In this document: piece by piece, positions 34,537 to 46,100 of the stretch | How positions within the stretch are numbered: position 1 is the first letter of the stretch | Layout: every line of letters begins with the position of its first letter | DNA from: Aotearoamyces nothofagi | Lineage: Eukaryota > Ascomycota > Leotiomycetes > Leotiales > Tympanidaceae | Direction of reading: 5' to 3' | NCBI GenBank assembly: GCA_015345905.1 | Contig: JADDTR010000009.1 | Location: 434,001-498,000, forward strand | DNA: 64,000 nt | Made by a program: the position numbers and the translations under genes | The notes under the pieces: model-generated | What the model was told of the DNA's origin: nothing | The model's input: the letters and a program-made list of their open reading frames with translations, nothing else | Database searches by the model: none

Positions 34537-36739
34537 ATGTGGAACGACGAAGACAACAACCCATATGGCACCAGTTTTGACCGTCGCGACTCAACCGCTT
34601 CATCTTCTGCAAATCCCAGCACCCCGACATCTCGTAGGTTTTCCCTCTCTGGTGACATCGGCAAGGACCCAGGATGATGTACTCTGTTCACTTTAGTGAT
34701 TCTGAAGAGGCCCAAGAAGCTGACATTGATTGGGAACTTATAGCTCGACCGAACACTGCTCCATCTGACGAGTATGCCGAGCCGCAAGACTTTGCGCGGC
34801 CCGCTGGCTATGATCAAAGTTTAGATGACGGTGATAGCGACGAAGACTATGCTTCTCAGGCGCTGGGAGACTCTCGGCCAGGGCCAAAGCCGGGAGGCTA
34901 CGACAGTCGCATAGAACAGATCCTCTACGAGAATCCTCAGCTACCGATTCTAATCACAGAAGCCGGTAAAGGCTCAGATGGAACCAAATACATTGTCTAT
35001 ACTATCAGGACCGGAGTGAGCAGTTACTATATCTGTTGTTGATTTAAGCTAACGGAACGTAGGATCTAGAAGTTCGCCGTCGATACTCCGAATTCTCATC
35101 CCTCCGAGATGCCCTAGCGAGACTTCACCCGACACTCATCATTCCACCAATTCCTGAAAAGCACACTATGGCAGATTATGCAGCTAATCCTACCAAGGCA
35201 AAGCAAGATCAACAGATGATAGACCTTCGCAAGCGTATGTTAGCAGTATTCCTCAATCGGTGTCGACGAATGGATGAAGTCCGGAATGACGGAGTTTGGT
35301 GGAGATTCCTTGACCCTAATTCAAGCTGGGTAATGGATCTATCATTGAAACAATATATCAAGTGCTGATTATCGCAGAGCGAGGTTCTTCACTCTCATCC
35401 TGTCTCGTCAATTCCGAAATCCAACATGAAGGCTCCCCCTCTGGACCCCGCCAACCCCACTCCAGCGCACGCTTATCTGCCCCTCCCCCCGGCCTCGGCA
35501 AGGTTAAAGGCTGCGACAACTTCAAGCGTCAATACACAAGGGATGCTAAATCAGCCATCAGAATATCTTGCAAGTCCTTCTACAGCAGCACACACTATAC
35601 CCGGCCAGCAGCTTTTCGGACGCTTCCCACCAGATGCTCAGAATATGAGCGAGCAAGATCTCGACGGGTACTTTATCAACTTTGAATCATCAACCAAGGA
35701 CCTTGAGCAATTATTGACTGGCCCGATTGAAAAGGTAAATAAGCGGACTTTAACGCATCTCACCTGGTTATCGTCAGACTTGGCAGAGCTTGGTGCAAGA
35801 TTCAATGGCTTCTCGCTCTCAGAACCGTCACCATCCCTTTCAGCCGCCATAGAGCGTATCGGCCAAGCCGTGGACACCTCATATCTTGCCACTGAAGAGC
35901 TAGCCAATTCGCTAGGCGCGACATTTGCCGAGCCAATGCGGGAGAGTGCTCAGTTTGCAGGGGTTGTTCGAGCTGTTCTTAAGTACAGGGTAATGAAGAG
36001 GGTCCAACAGGAGATGACGAACGAAGAGTTAGTGAAGAAGAGGATAAACCTCGAATCACTAGAGAGGAGCGAGGCGGAAGCACAACGAATTGAGCAATAT
36101 TTAAGCAGCAGTGGTACTCAGGGCCCTCTGCGACGTTCACTGTCATCTGGTAGAGAGCCTGCCTATGCTAGACGAGACGGCATCCAAGAGGATACAGTTT
36201 CGATTGACTCCGATTTTCCTCCCACCCATGGTGACACCTCATCATCACCTTCCGCTTCTCAGGGTGCCCCACAATCTGATGACTACGGCTCAGTTGCACA
36301 TCGAAAAAGCTCAAGTGGGAACTTCATCACCAATAAAATATTTGGCCGGATCAGTCATGCAGTACATGGCCTTGCTGATGTTGACCCTGAACGCTCGAGA
36401 AGAGACAACATTGGTAAGACGAAGGAGTCAATCGCACACTTGGAGCAAGCCCAAACAGCGGCAATCCAGGACGTCAAAGACGCTAGTGCTGGTATTCTAA
36501 AGGATTTAAAACGTTTTCAACTTGAAAAAGAAGATGACTTGAAGCGCTACATGGTATGTAGACCCGCATTTCCTAGCCGTGAAAATATTATCTCCTTTCC
36601 ATTTTTATTATTACGTCCATTCCCATCACTAACACAACCCAAGCTTGCATATGCCAAGAGTCAGATCGAATGGGCCAAGAAGAACAAGGAAACTTGGGAG
36701 GAGGCTAAATCTGAGGTTCTAAAGATCGATGAGAGTTGA
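34537..36739 (+). CDS. SNX41: Sorting nexin Snx41/Atg20 (PX-BAR)
   Basis: An endosomal PX-BAR protein that acts in retrieval from endosomes and in selective autophagy. The N-terminus MWNDEDNNPYG is the diagnostic start of fungal Snx41/Atg20. A PX domain follows, with the PI3P-binding motif RRYSEF just after the second clear intron (about 35016-35062). The C-terminal half (35426-36739) forms the BAR-like helical region, beginning around DLDGYFINFESSTKDLEQLL and ending AKKNKETWEEAKSEVLKIDES. Five exons are evident, with introns near 34640-34695, 35016-35062, 35331-35378 and 36552-36642. The exact 5' splice site of the first intron is unclear: the strongest GT (GTAGGT) does not give the right phase, whereas a GTTTTC four bases later does. 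Identity is firm; the first junction is not. Confidence 0.88.
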
Positions 36740-37067
36740 CGAGCATATATGATATTAGATTAAGTATCTAGATGGGCGAGGAATTTGGTATCCGCCGTAA
36801 TAATATGTCGTCCGGAGAGGGCTATGTGATCCGGCACGGCGTAACACCGGGACTGGCAATGAGTCAATAGATGGCTGAGGCAACCCAATAAGAGAAGTCT
36901 CCTCCCATGATCAAAAGCTTTATTTTGAATGTTTCCATGACTGTCTGCTGGTGAAACACCAGTCCGAGAAGTATGTGTATGTCTATTTTGCGTCACACTA
37001 GGCAATAATAACATCAGATATGTCTGCGATAACACTAGGGTGATACGTGCTCTTGATAGTTAGCCCT
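36740..37067. other. Short intergenic region, no gene seen
   Basis: This is the 3' side of the sorting nexin gene and of the PDX2 remnant. Nothing is recognisable. Confidence 0.45.
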
Positions 37068-37259
37068 TCATCCAATATGAGTAGTAGCATTAACAGCTTT
37101 GGCCACCTCTTCGAGCCACCACCACGTATGTACCCATGCATCTCCAGCCAACTCAGGACGGAAGCTTGTGCAGAAGACATGAGCCTGACGAACAGCAATG
37201 CTGCCACCCGTCTCAGCAGCTCTTGCCGCATTCATTGATGGCATCTCCGGCGACCAACA
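37068..37259 (-). pseudogene. C-terminal remnant of a PDX2/SNO1 pyridoxal-5'-phosphate synthase glutaminase
   Basis: The last 60 or so residues of a PdxT/Sno1-type glutaminase are preserved: SIAVRQAHVFCTSFRPELAG, then DAWVHTWWWLEEV, then a stop. In the intact family the block reads VRQ(G)NVF(G)TSFHPEL, whose His and Glu belong to the Cys-His-Glu catalytic triad. Here the His codon is CGT (Arg, 37158-37160), so glutaminase activity is lost in this copy. Upstream, a possible acceptor (ctgcag) at 37260-37265 borders the fragment. Beyond it I find neither the N-terminal LALQG start nor the LPGGEST or GTCAG motifs before the acyltransferase promoter. The remainder of the gene is therefore missing or unrecognisable. 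The partner PDX1/SNZ is not in the window. Confidence 0.7.
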
Positions 37260-37786
37260 CTGCAGGCGTGATACGATATAGATATAGCGGAGCCTGGGGC
37301 TTCCCCAGACTGTGTACGCCAGATAGCGAGCATAGATCTGGTGACGACCTGGGTGCTCGGCGAGGTGTTCTCGTGTGCAGCTCAACGGAGAGCTGCTGCG
37401 TCATCCGGCGCAGCCATAACCGGACTAGCGCCAACCGTCCGTCGTGACACACTCGCGCTCCGGTCTCACAGGTCACGGGTCCCGGGTCACTTGTGCCGAG
37501 CTTCGGGATCCATTTGAGTAATTGGTTGACGGTGAATATGTTGAGCCAATCCAGGGCCACCGCAGCTCCAGTGTACCACAAGTACCACCCACCACTAGTT
37601 ATCACTCCCTCACTGCCTTTCTTTCCGCCCGCCGGGCACAACAATCTCTCTGCACCCTGCATACCCTCACTCTCCAACCAAACTCCTAAAAGCCTCATAT
37701 GAATCGCCCTCTCCCCCCCGCGCGAGGCTGATCTGTCTTCAGAGATTGTATCATACCTGGCTCTCTCCTGTTGCCGCCACACCGAC
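37260..37786. other. Promoter region of the acyltransferase gene
   Basis: About 530 bp. The long minus-strand frame covering it has biased composition and no PDX2 motif. A pyrimidine-rich leader precedes the ATG at 37787. Confidence 0.45.
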
Positions 37787-38767
37787 ATGTCTACACTCGT
37801 CCACTACCTCGTTAACACTGTAGGCCTGTACTTTGGCCTTGCAACGGTCCTCTTCATGTTGTCCGCACACATTCCAGCTGCCGGTTTCTTTGCGCGCCTT
37901 CTAGCATCCTACTTCTCTCTCATACTCTGCGCATCGTACGGCGTTGTAATATCTATCCTGCTGCGCCTCATTGGCTACGGTCGCATCTCCCAATGGGCCG
38001 TAGCCCGTGCATTCCAGTTTGCCCTGCGCTTGACTTGCGGCATCACGTTCACGGTCGATGATCCAAATAACTACCTCAACACAACACGTCCGGCTGTCTT
38101 CGTCGTCAACCACCAAACCGAGCTTGATGTTGGTTTGCTCGGTGCCATATTCCCCAAATACTGTTCAGTAACTGCAAAGTCATCGCTGAAGCGAACGCCA
38201 TTTTTAGGATGGTTTATGACCCTTAGTGGGACAGTGTTCATCGACCGTAAGAACAGCATGAGCGCAAGAGAGGCAATGACAGGTGCCGTAGATGAGATGC
38301 GGAGAGATAAGCAGAGCGTGTTGATGTTTCCGGAAGGCACACGGAGTTACTATAAGGAGCCAGGTATGCTACCGTTTAAGAAGGGGGCGTTCCATCTTGC
38401 TGTCCAAGCCAATGTACCCATTGTACCTGTGGTTGCTGCAAATTATACAGATATTCTCGATTCGAAGAAATGGATTTTTAATCCTGGAACAATCCACGTC
38501 AAAGGTATGCATCTTACTAGAACAATGCTTAGATTGGATTTTCCGCTGACATATTATCTAGTTTTGAAGCCTATAGAGACAACGCATCTGACAGCATCCG
38601 ATATTGATGATTTGGCTAGGGATACAAGGGAGCTTATGCTCAGAGAGCATATCGCATTGACAGAAAGGCAAAGAGCGCATCTAGTGGCCAGGCCTGCAGC
38701 TCACGCATTTGGGGGACGAGATGGGGCAGTTAAGGCAAGTGGAATGGAAGGAGCTGTGACCCGATGA
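37787..38767 (+). CDS. 1-acyl-sn-glycerol-3-phosphate acyltransferase (Slc1-like)
   Basis: Acylates lysophosphatidate to phosphatidate in the endoplasmic reticulum membrane. Two or more hydrophobic segments lie within residues 1-65. The catalytic NHxxxxD motif is NHQTELD (108-114), FIDRKN follows at about 151-156, and FPEGTRS is at 181-187. The open frame appears continuous over 326 codons, but a 57-nt intron (38505-38561: G|GTATGC to tctag|TT, with a gctgac branch site) sits inside it in frame. Splicing gives GTIHVK joined to VLKPIETTHL, which matches the family's smooth strand, and shortens the product to 307 residues. The C-terminal 40 residues are variable. Confidence 0.92.
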   Translation: MSTLVHYLVNTVGLYFGLATVLFMLSAHIPAAGFFARLLASYFSLILCASYGVVISILLRLIGYGRISQWAVARAFQFALRLTCGITFTVDDPNNYLNTTRPAVFVVNHQTELDVGLLGAIFPKYCSVTAKSSLKRTPFLGWFMTLSGTVFIDRKNSMSAREAMTGAVDEMRRDKQSVLMFPEGTRSYYKEPGMLPFKKGAFHLAVQANVPIVPVVAANYTDILDSKKWIFNPGTIHVKGMHLTRTMLRLDFPLTYYLVLKPIETTHLTASDIDDLARDTRELMLREHIALTERQRAHLVARPAAHAFGGRDGAVKASGMEGAVTR

Positions 38768-39663
38768 ATGGCTGGAGAAGAAAACAGTGGAGAAGAGAAC
38801 AGACTTCTCCAAGGATGAGTAGACAAGCTGATTCAAGTGACAAAATGGTGGGGCGAATGCTATCGCTTTCTAAAGGACGAAAGTGGTCGGATTATCATCG
38901 GCCTCGGAGAGCTAGATTGCATGGCAAGACATGGTACATCAGTTGGTGCACCTTAGATGTTCTACGCTTTCATCGTTGTCAGTCTGAGCATATTCCATCA
39001 CCATCGAGCCAGGTTTTGCCAATAGGAACCTTAGGTTTCCTCTTTGTATGATGGAAAATTAGCCGCTATAGAACATAATTAATGATTTCAACCAACATTT
39101 CTAATACCGACAGAATCTAAGTGATGATGGCACGCTACAGTTTCATAGCCGAGCTCTAGGTCTCTAATTGCTGCTTGCGCACTCTCCATGCAATACGAAC
39201 CTTGAATAGATCACCTCATTGTTCTCTTCACAAAAGAAGGCTAAATAGCGGACTTGTGCCATTGAATATATCCAATGCCTTCCAAACCAAATACTACTAT
39301 CAAAGCACTCTGTTATGCAATTAGCTTATAAATTTCAATAATAACAACTATAATTATTCTAAAATCACATTGTAATACCTTTTAGATGATTGGAGAATAT
39401 GCTAGCTTGCAATAACTTGTCAAATCATGATACTATGACCCGCTGGTCAAGGCGATTGTGAATATGTAACCGTGTTATTGGCGGATTGAGCCGGCTTTAA
39501 TGACCAGCATTGATGAACTTGCATTACGCCCTGTTGATTGGCTACTTGGCTGAGGTATACAGCAGACTTGTAGCCTTGCCTTGATATTGGAGAAGCTGAG
39601 TGATAGGCAAGTCGAGGCCGAAACGACCGTAGCAGCAGACGGTATATGATATAAGGGTATCTC
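38768..39663. other. Convergent intergenic region, AT-rich in part
   Basis: About 900 bp between two 3' ends. 39300-39400 is AT-rich. No gene is supported. Confidence 0.5.
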
Positions 39664-40737
39664 TCAGCATTGAAACGCCACTCCGATCTTTTCCACCTTG
39701 CTAACTCCGCCACTTGCAAACCCTGTCCCCTCGCACTTTATATCCACCAGTCCTGGTTTAATCTTATCCTTCTCCGACTTGTCTCCTTTGCCTTTTTGTC
39801 CAGTAAGATCTGTCTCGCAGACATAACACAAGATCCGTTCTATCTCTGACGGCGGCGCATGCGGATCTATACCCTTCCCAGCCGTCATGAATTGATCCAC
39901 GCAACTTTTGCAAAGCACATGGCCGCAAGGCTTTGTTAATATTGGCTTTGAGCTATTGCTTAGTGCCTTTTTGCATGATGGACAGATTCGCTGTGTAGAC
40001 TTGGTTTCGGCAATGTTCTCTTCGGAAAAACATACTGTGATAAGTGTATGTAATGAGTAGTTATGTGGTTGATCGGCCGGCGAAGCTGGGCATACAGGCG
40101 ATATCTTGAGCTTCTTCGTTATGACATGTAAAGTGTTGTCAGTGTTCGACGATGGTGTGATGGAAGGGACCCAGAAAGATGGTAGGGTGGTTTTGGAGGC
40201 TTTCTCTTCATCGATAGCTTTTCGTGCTTTCGTCCTATCTTCTCTTGCGATCCTTAACAGCTCGTCTTCATCAACTTCAAACTTGCGTTTCTCCCCTCTC
40301 TTTACACCTTGTACCTCCTCTTCTACGAGGATTTTGCCATTTTCACGTCCAACAATATTTCTCCTACCTCCCACCTGAGATTCCAAGCCCATCTGAACCT
40401 TCTCAAACTCCTCTACAGAGCGCTGTTTGGCTTCTTCTTCGTCCTTCACAGCTGTTTCCTGCGCGTCTGCCATCTCTCTTTCTCTAACCTTCTCTAGTCT
40501 TTTAATCTCTTTCTTCTGTGCTAGAATATTCGCCAGGGCGCATTCTCTGCAGAAGATATCCCCATGTGAACATGATACTGGTGTCCTGGCAGGGAGTAGG
40601 CATAGACGACAGGATGCGAATGGAAGAAAGGAGTCTCTAGAAAGTCGTGCTGAGTTTGTAGACCACGCTCCTTTCGCCAATTGCCTTTCATACGAGGTGA
40701 AGACACTACGAGCGGTGTTGCGCTTACCTAGCGCCAT
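39664..40737 (-). CDS. NOSIP-like RING/U-box protein
   Basis: A single-exon gene of 357 residues. The N-terminus [20 protein letters not shown] followed by a cysteine cluster (C43, C46, C56, H58, C63, C66) is the zinc-finger of the NOSIP (nitric oxide synthase-interacting protein) family. A charged coiled-coil-like segment (about 70-125) leads to a second RING-like domain: CPSCKKAL, then [11 protein letters not shown], then CYVCETDL. The human protein is an E3 ubiquitin ligase also found with spliceosomes; a nuclear E3 role here is inferred from the family. The start is the ATG at 40737, 380 bp from the divergent tafazzin start, so the two probably share a promoter region. Confidence 0.88.
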   Translation of the reverse strand: MALGKRNTARSVFTSYERQLAKGAWSTNSARLSRDSFLPFASCRLCLLPARTPVSCSHGDIFCRECALANILAQKKEIKRLEKVREREMADAQETAVKDEEEAKQRSVEEFEKVQMGLESQVGGRRNIVGRENGKILVEEEVQGVKRGEKRKFEVDEDELLRIAREDRTKARKAIDEEKASKTTLPSFWVPSITPSSNTDNTLHVITKKLKISPVCPASPADQPHNYSLHTLITVCFSEENIAETKSTQRICPSCKKALSNSSKPILTKPCGHVLCKSCVDQFMTAGKGIDPHAPPSEIERILCYVCETDLTGQKGKGDKSEKDKIKPGLVDIKCEGTGFASGGVSKVEKIGVAFQC

Positions 40738-41117
40738 AATTGTTAGTTAGACGTACACAAATTGCAGGAGATGTAGCTTACTATGTGACATCTTAATTGC
40801 TTACTACACCGAGTCTCGGCGTGTAATCGGCAATAGGATAATGAGTAGTGGTTGACGACGGCGGGGGCTGCTTTCCCGTTCCTGAAATGATGCCGGAACG
40901 GCAAAACTATTATCCAGAGATTTACTAATTGCAGATCTATCAATCAACCTTAAATAATCACGAAAACCCTCCGCGCTTGAGCTCCACGACGTCACCAGTC
41001 CCTACAAAATCATTTATTTCCAAATTCTCTTTCTTTTGTCACAACAACGATCTTTTTAACTGAGAGGTTTAGCCATGTCTAATAAAACTCCCTCATTTCT
41101 CTATAGTTTTTAGCAAT
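40738..41117. promoter_or_regulatory. Divergent promoter between the NOSIP-like gene and tafazzin
   Basis: 380 bp between two start codons. A cgacgtcac element (CRE-like core tgacgt on the other strand) lies near 40986-40994. No coding frame. Confidence 0.45.
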
Positions 41118-42493
41118 ATGTCCTCTCCATCCGAGCCGTCTTTACCGTGGCGCGCGGCGTCATCTGTTGTTATGGGCGTTACGGCCGGATTATCCCGCAC
41201 CTTCTTGTTTGGATTAAATACAATGGAGGTGTTTGGCCTAGATCGATTCCTCGAAGTGTTAGATGGGAGGCAGGACGTATGGGGTAGAGACAGAGGCTTA
41301 CTTACAGGTATTGTGGCCCGTCCCTGTTTGATGCTCATCGTATGTACTAATAGCTGTTTGGATAGTATCAAATCATGTCAGCGTGTAAGTGTAGCAGTCA
41401 CCGTCACTTTGAATTATCATACACATTTGAAGAAGTTGTACTCACTCTTGGCGTTGAACTGCAGGATTGATGATCCCTTAATCTGGGGTGTGCTTCCGTA
41501 CAAATACGGGTTCAATCCTAGAAATCATAGATGGGGTTTAGGGAGTTACGATCTTTGTTTTACTAATAAGTAAGTTTCATTCATTATACATGCTGCGCAG
41601 GGGGAATATGTTTTGCTAATAAACACCTGTCTTCCAGAGCTCTTTCAACATTCTTCACTTTGGGCCAGGTCCTTCCAACTCACCGGAGCGCATACTCTAC
41701 ATATGGAGGGCTCTTCCAGCCAACCATTACGGAAGCAATCCGCCTCCTATCAGCCCAACCATTCTCTTCGCCCAATGCTAGCGACACACTGATGCCGGCC
41801 TCTTCTCCTTCTGCCTCTCCCATGTCCCCCGACCTTATCGACCCTTTTACATCAGGAGGCGATGCATACCCATGTACATACACAACCAATGGCACCGATA
41901 CGTTTCCATCCCCTTCGGCCTACCAGTGTCGGCGCCACAGTTGGATTCATATTTTCCCTGAAGGATACATCCATCAACATCCAGCACGCACAATGCGCTA
42001 CTTCAAGTATGGTGTTTCCCGCCTAATTCTTGAGTCAGAGCCACTCCCCGAAATAATACCTATCTTCATAGATGGTAATCAAGAGGTGATGCACGAAAGC
42101 CGCGAATTCCCACGCTTCTTACCCCGCTTTGGGAAGAAAGTCACGGTTGTGTTTGGTGAAAGCGTGGATGGGGAGAAAGTTTTTGGCGAGTTAAGACAAA
42201 GGTGGAAAGCGTTAGTAAACCTGCAGAGGGAAGCATTGAGACGAAAGGGCGACGGTGACGAGCTGGTCATGGGGGAATTAACAGACGGGCTCAAATATGG
42301 CGACGAGGCCGTGGCATTGCGGAAAGAAGTTACAAGACGCGTGAGAATTGAAGTATTGAAAGTAAGACGAAGTTTAGGATACCCAGACGAAGATCCGAAG
42401 GCGGGCTTGATAGAAACATTCAGGGAAGAAAAGGCTGCGGGCCAAAGAGAAGGGAGAATCAAGGAGGATGGGAGCTGGATTAAGGAAACCTAA
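41118..42493 (+). CDS. TAZ1: Tafazzin, cardiolipin-remodelling transacylase
   Basis: A mitochondrial membrane phospholipid-lysophospholipid transacylase that matures cardiolipin. Four exons, 41118-41307, 41367-41385, 41465-41569 and 41638-42493, sum to 390 codons (389 residues). Exon 2 is only 19 nt. It encodes most of the catalytic NHxxxxD motif, which reads SNHVSVIDDP across two splice junctions (His 67, Asp 72). Downstream are the GSYDLCFTN segment and HIFPEGYIHQ, the family's FPEG block. Exon 4 carries an insert rich in Ser and Pro (about residues 140-185) before the FPEG block. It is about the size of yeast Taz1 (381). The identity is well supported by the arrangement of motifs. Confidence 0.9.
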
Positions 42494-43184
42494 TTGCAAT
42501 GCACATTGTTGAAGCACCCAGCTGCCGTTCGGTCCCGGCTCTGCTGTGTATGCTGCATTGGCCATTCTGCATCCGCACATTGGTAATGGAAGCTGCCTCG
42601 GCAGAGTAGTGGGAGGTCCGAGCACGGTCACGTGAGTCGATATATGGGTCTAACTCGATCTATATTAGCCTGCCGGATCTACCGTTCGGCGTCTTGCCGT
42701 CTCTGCATTCCAATGCCCCGCCGCTGCACCTTCCGTCATCCTTCAGGCCAAGGAGCCCTCTTGTGCCGGTACCTTGACGTCGGGGGCTTGCTGCTCGCTG
42801 GATGCTCATATACACGTGGTGGCCCCATCGGTCGTGAGTATTTTGACATGAAATTGCATCTACTGTACTCATGTACTTCCCGTCATCAACAATCCGCTTG
42901 TTAACATCTCGCTTGCCATTCCCATGCCCAATGCATCGTATGTTGATTTGGCAAATTGATGCCTACGAAACACCCGGAACCGGCGTGTGCGTAGGCACTA
43001 CAGAGCACTACAGAGCCGATGTCTTGCACGCTAATCCCAAGGGTTCCGCTGGGGGGTGCACGCTACTTCTCTCCGGAAACAGAATGTTGCATACCCAAGA
43101 TCGCGAACTTCATGTTGCGATGCTTGGACCGGTTTCGAGCAGCATCATCATCCTGCCGTATCAACATCAGATACATGCGCAAGC
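42494..43184. other. Intergenic region, promoter and leader of the histidine kinase
   Basis: About 690 bp. Several upstream ATGs start short frames (for example from 42632) that could be upstream ORFs; none has a motif. Confidence 0.45.
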
Positions 43185-46100
43185 ATGAGGCGTGGCTCCA
43201 TTTCTGACGCCCTCAAAGATGGTCTCAGAGAGACATTCCGTGCCAGAGAAGTCTACAGGTTTGCCTCTCATCGATAACTTGCATGCTGGAATACCCTCAG
43301 TTGACACAACATAGATACTACCAGCCTACGAATTCCATCGAGTCACTGACTGCCCCTGGTGCATCATCCGAACCACACGATCAGCAGACGGACCTCCCCA
43401 ACGGGAACATCTCAAGCTTCCCCTCGCCACGATCCTTTTCAGATACCGCTCTCACTGCGTTCGCCCAGTTGATAGCACTGCGTCTAAATGCGCAAAGAGC
43501 TATTGTCTCCCTGATCGACTACGAAAACGAATTCTTCCTTGCAGAATCTACTAGTACGCTCAGCCTTCTGGATGATAAAAGACAAGCACAGAATGACTTC
43601 CTGTCAATCAGTGGTGCCAGCGCGTCAAGAGAGGCCTCACTTTGCGAGGAGACGTTGCGCCTTAAGCCCGGCGGGGCAGATGGCAGGTTTCCATTCTTCA
43701 TGGTTGCCGATATGCGATCACACAAAAAGATGAGCACGCTGAATAGTGTGAAGAATGCGCCGTATCTTAGGTTCTATTGCGGGGTACCACTTACAAACAA
43801 TAAAGGCGTCAATATTGGGTGCGTCTATGTGGTGGATGACCGACCACGCACTACCTTTTCCCAAGAGCAAGCACAATTCTTGACAATGATGGCTGCCACC
43901 GTCATGGACCATCTTGAGAATAAGCGCGCGAAAGAAGAGATGATTAGAGTAACGATGATGAGCCAGGGACTCCATGCCTTCATTGAGGGTGATGGAACGA
44001 TGGATGGAGACTGGCAGAGACTGAAGAAATACACGCTGCCTTCGGGAACTGGAATTGGGTTCAGCTGGGAGACCAACAATGTTGACCAGAGCGGTCCACC
44101 TTGTCCTGCCAAAAAAGACTCTCCCACCATCAGCGGATCAATAGGGAACATCCCCAGGTCTAGTAGCCTTGAGAATTCTATGGATCAAACACAGTCCCCC
44201 TTATATGAAGCTCGCCACTTTAATTTTAACAATTCTCCTTGGAATTCTTCGTCAGAAGTTCCACAGCTGCCACTGAAGTCGGTTTTTGAGACTATTGATG
44301 TGGCAGTGCCAGCTATCAGCGGAAGAGATAATGAATTCTCGAACGAAGGCTTCTCAAATCTGTTACATACCACCTTTTCTCGTGCATCGAATCTCATTAG
44401 AGAAGGCATGGAGGTCGATGGAGCTGTGTTTTTCGATGCTCCCAACGGCTTTTACCAGGGTCGTAGCACTCTTGAAGTTGATCCAAGACGCCTGAATAGG
44501 ATAATTGATGAAAGCTCCAGTGGGAGTGAAGATGAACTTTATCCTAATATTCGTCCAGGACCAACACCATATACCTTACCTCAAAAGCATTCACGGCCAG
44601 CAAGAATCACGTCTCTCGACTCTGTGAAGCCAGAGACAAACGGTCATACCTCGGCCGACATGAAATCTAATGTCTTAGGATTCTCGACCAAGGGATCCTC
44701 CTCTCTTAATGGTCAGGATATTCGAACTACAAGCTCTTTCACCCCAATCGATCAAAGCCTTATGACGGCTCTTGTAAAACGCTATCCTCAAGGCCAGCTT
44801 TTTGTTTTCGACAGTAATGGCCCCATATCTCCTGCTGATGATACCAAATCACCTATTCTTCGGCAACCAAGAACCGAGCGATTTGCAGAGAAGCGCAGCC
44901 GCCACAGGGCAAGAAAACGTGCCGAAGTCGTCCGCCTCCTCCTCGCATTCCCGGGTGCCCGTCATATATTTTTCGTACCACTTTACGATTCTACGTCTGA
45001 GTGCTTTATTGGATCCTTTGCGTGGTCAACGTCGGAAACTCGTATATTCTCTATCGAAAACGATTTGTCGTATCTGGTGGCTTTTGGCCATAGTGTGATG
45101 GCTGAAGTGAGCCGACTTAATACCCTGAGTGCGGACCGAGCAAAGGGCGATTTCATTAGCAATGTTAGTCATGAGCTGCGCAGTCCGCTCCATGGTATCC
45201 TTGCCAGCGCCGAATTCTTGGCAGATACCTCCCTAGATGGATTCCAAAAAAATCTGATAAATACTGTAGATATATGTGGCCGCACACTGCTCGACACAAT
45301 TGAACATGTTCTGGACTTTTCGAAGATCAAAAAGTTTGGTCAAGAAAATATGCAACCTATGGGAATCGTGGCCGACCTTGATATCTCGGCAGTTATCGAA
45401 GAGGTACTGGAAGGTGTATTTGCTGGATTTGAATTCAATGGCTTGTCGTCAAAGGGTCTAGCAGATACAACAAAAAGTAGCACCTGGCATGGATTGGCGG
45501 GCAATATATCAGATACATCGGACAGCTTCCAGGTTGGCCTTAACAGAGATGTTCTTACTGTAATTGTGGACATAGACTTCAGAGAGAAGTGGAAATTTTC
45601 TACCGTGCCAGGCACTTGGAGGCGTCTGACTATGAATCTGTTTGGAAATGCCTTGAAATATACTGCAGCTGGTTGGATTAAGGTAAAGCTTGAAGCTCGC
45701 AGTATAACTTCTACGAACTCGAAAATGAAAAACGATGGTACCGAACAGACAATGGTAATCTTGACGATATCAGATTCAGGACAGGGAATGTCGAGTGACT
45801 TTATGAAATCGAAACTGTTCATGCCATTTTCACAGGTTTGAACTCCAACTCTTATGTTTCCTATCTACTTCAATAGCTCTTGCTAACTCAATTAGGAGGA
45901 TGCAACTGCCCCAGGGACCGGATTAGGTATGAGTATAGTAAAACAAATTGTGGATTTGTCTGGAGGAACAATTGATATCCGTAGCGAACGAGGCAGAGGA
46001 ACTGAGGTCAAAATGAGCCTACCGATGGATGACCGTCCCCTTCAGATAGTAGCCTCACCGTCGAAATTCGGCTCGATACAAGAGACTCCAGAAGATCCCG

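Noticed and set aside
37213-37788. 191-codon minus-strand frame upstream of the PDX2 remnant as the missing part of that gene
   Set aside because: It contains none of the LALQG, PGGEST or GTCAG motifs of the family and is in the promoter of the acyltransferase gene.
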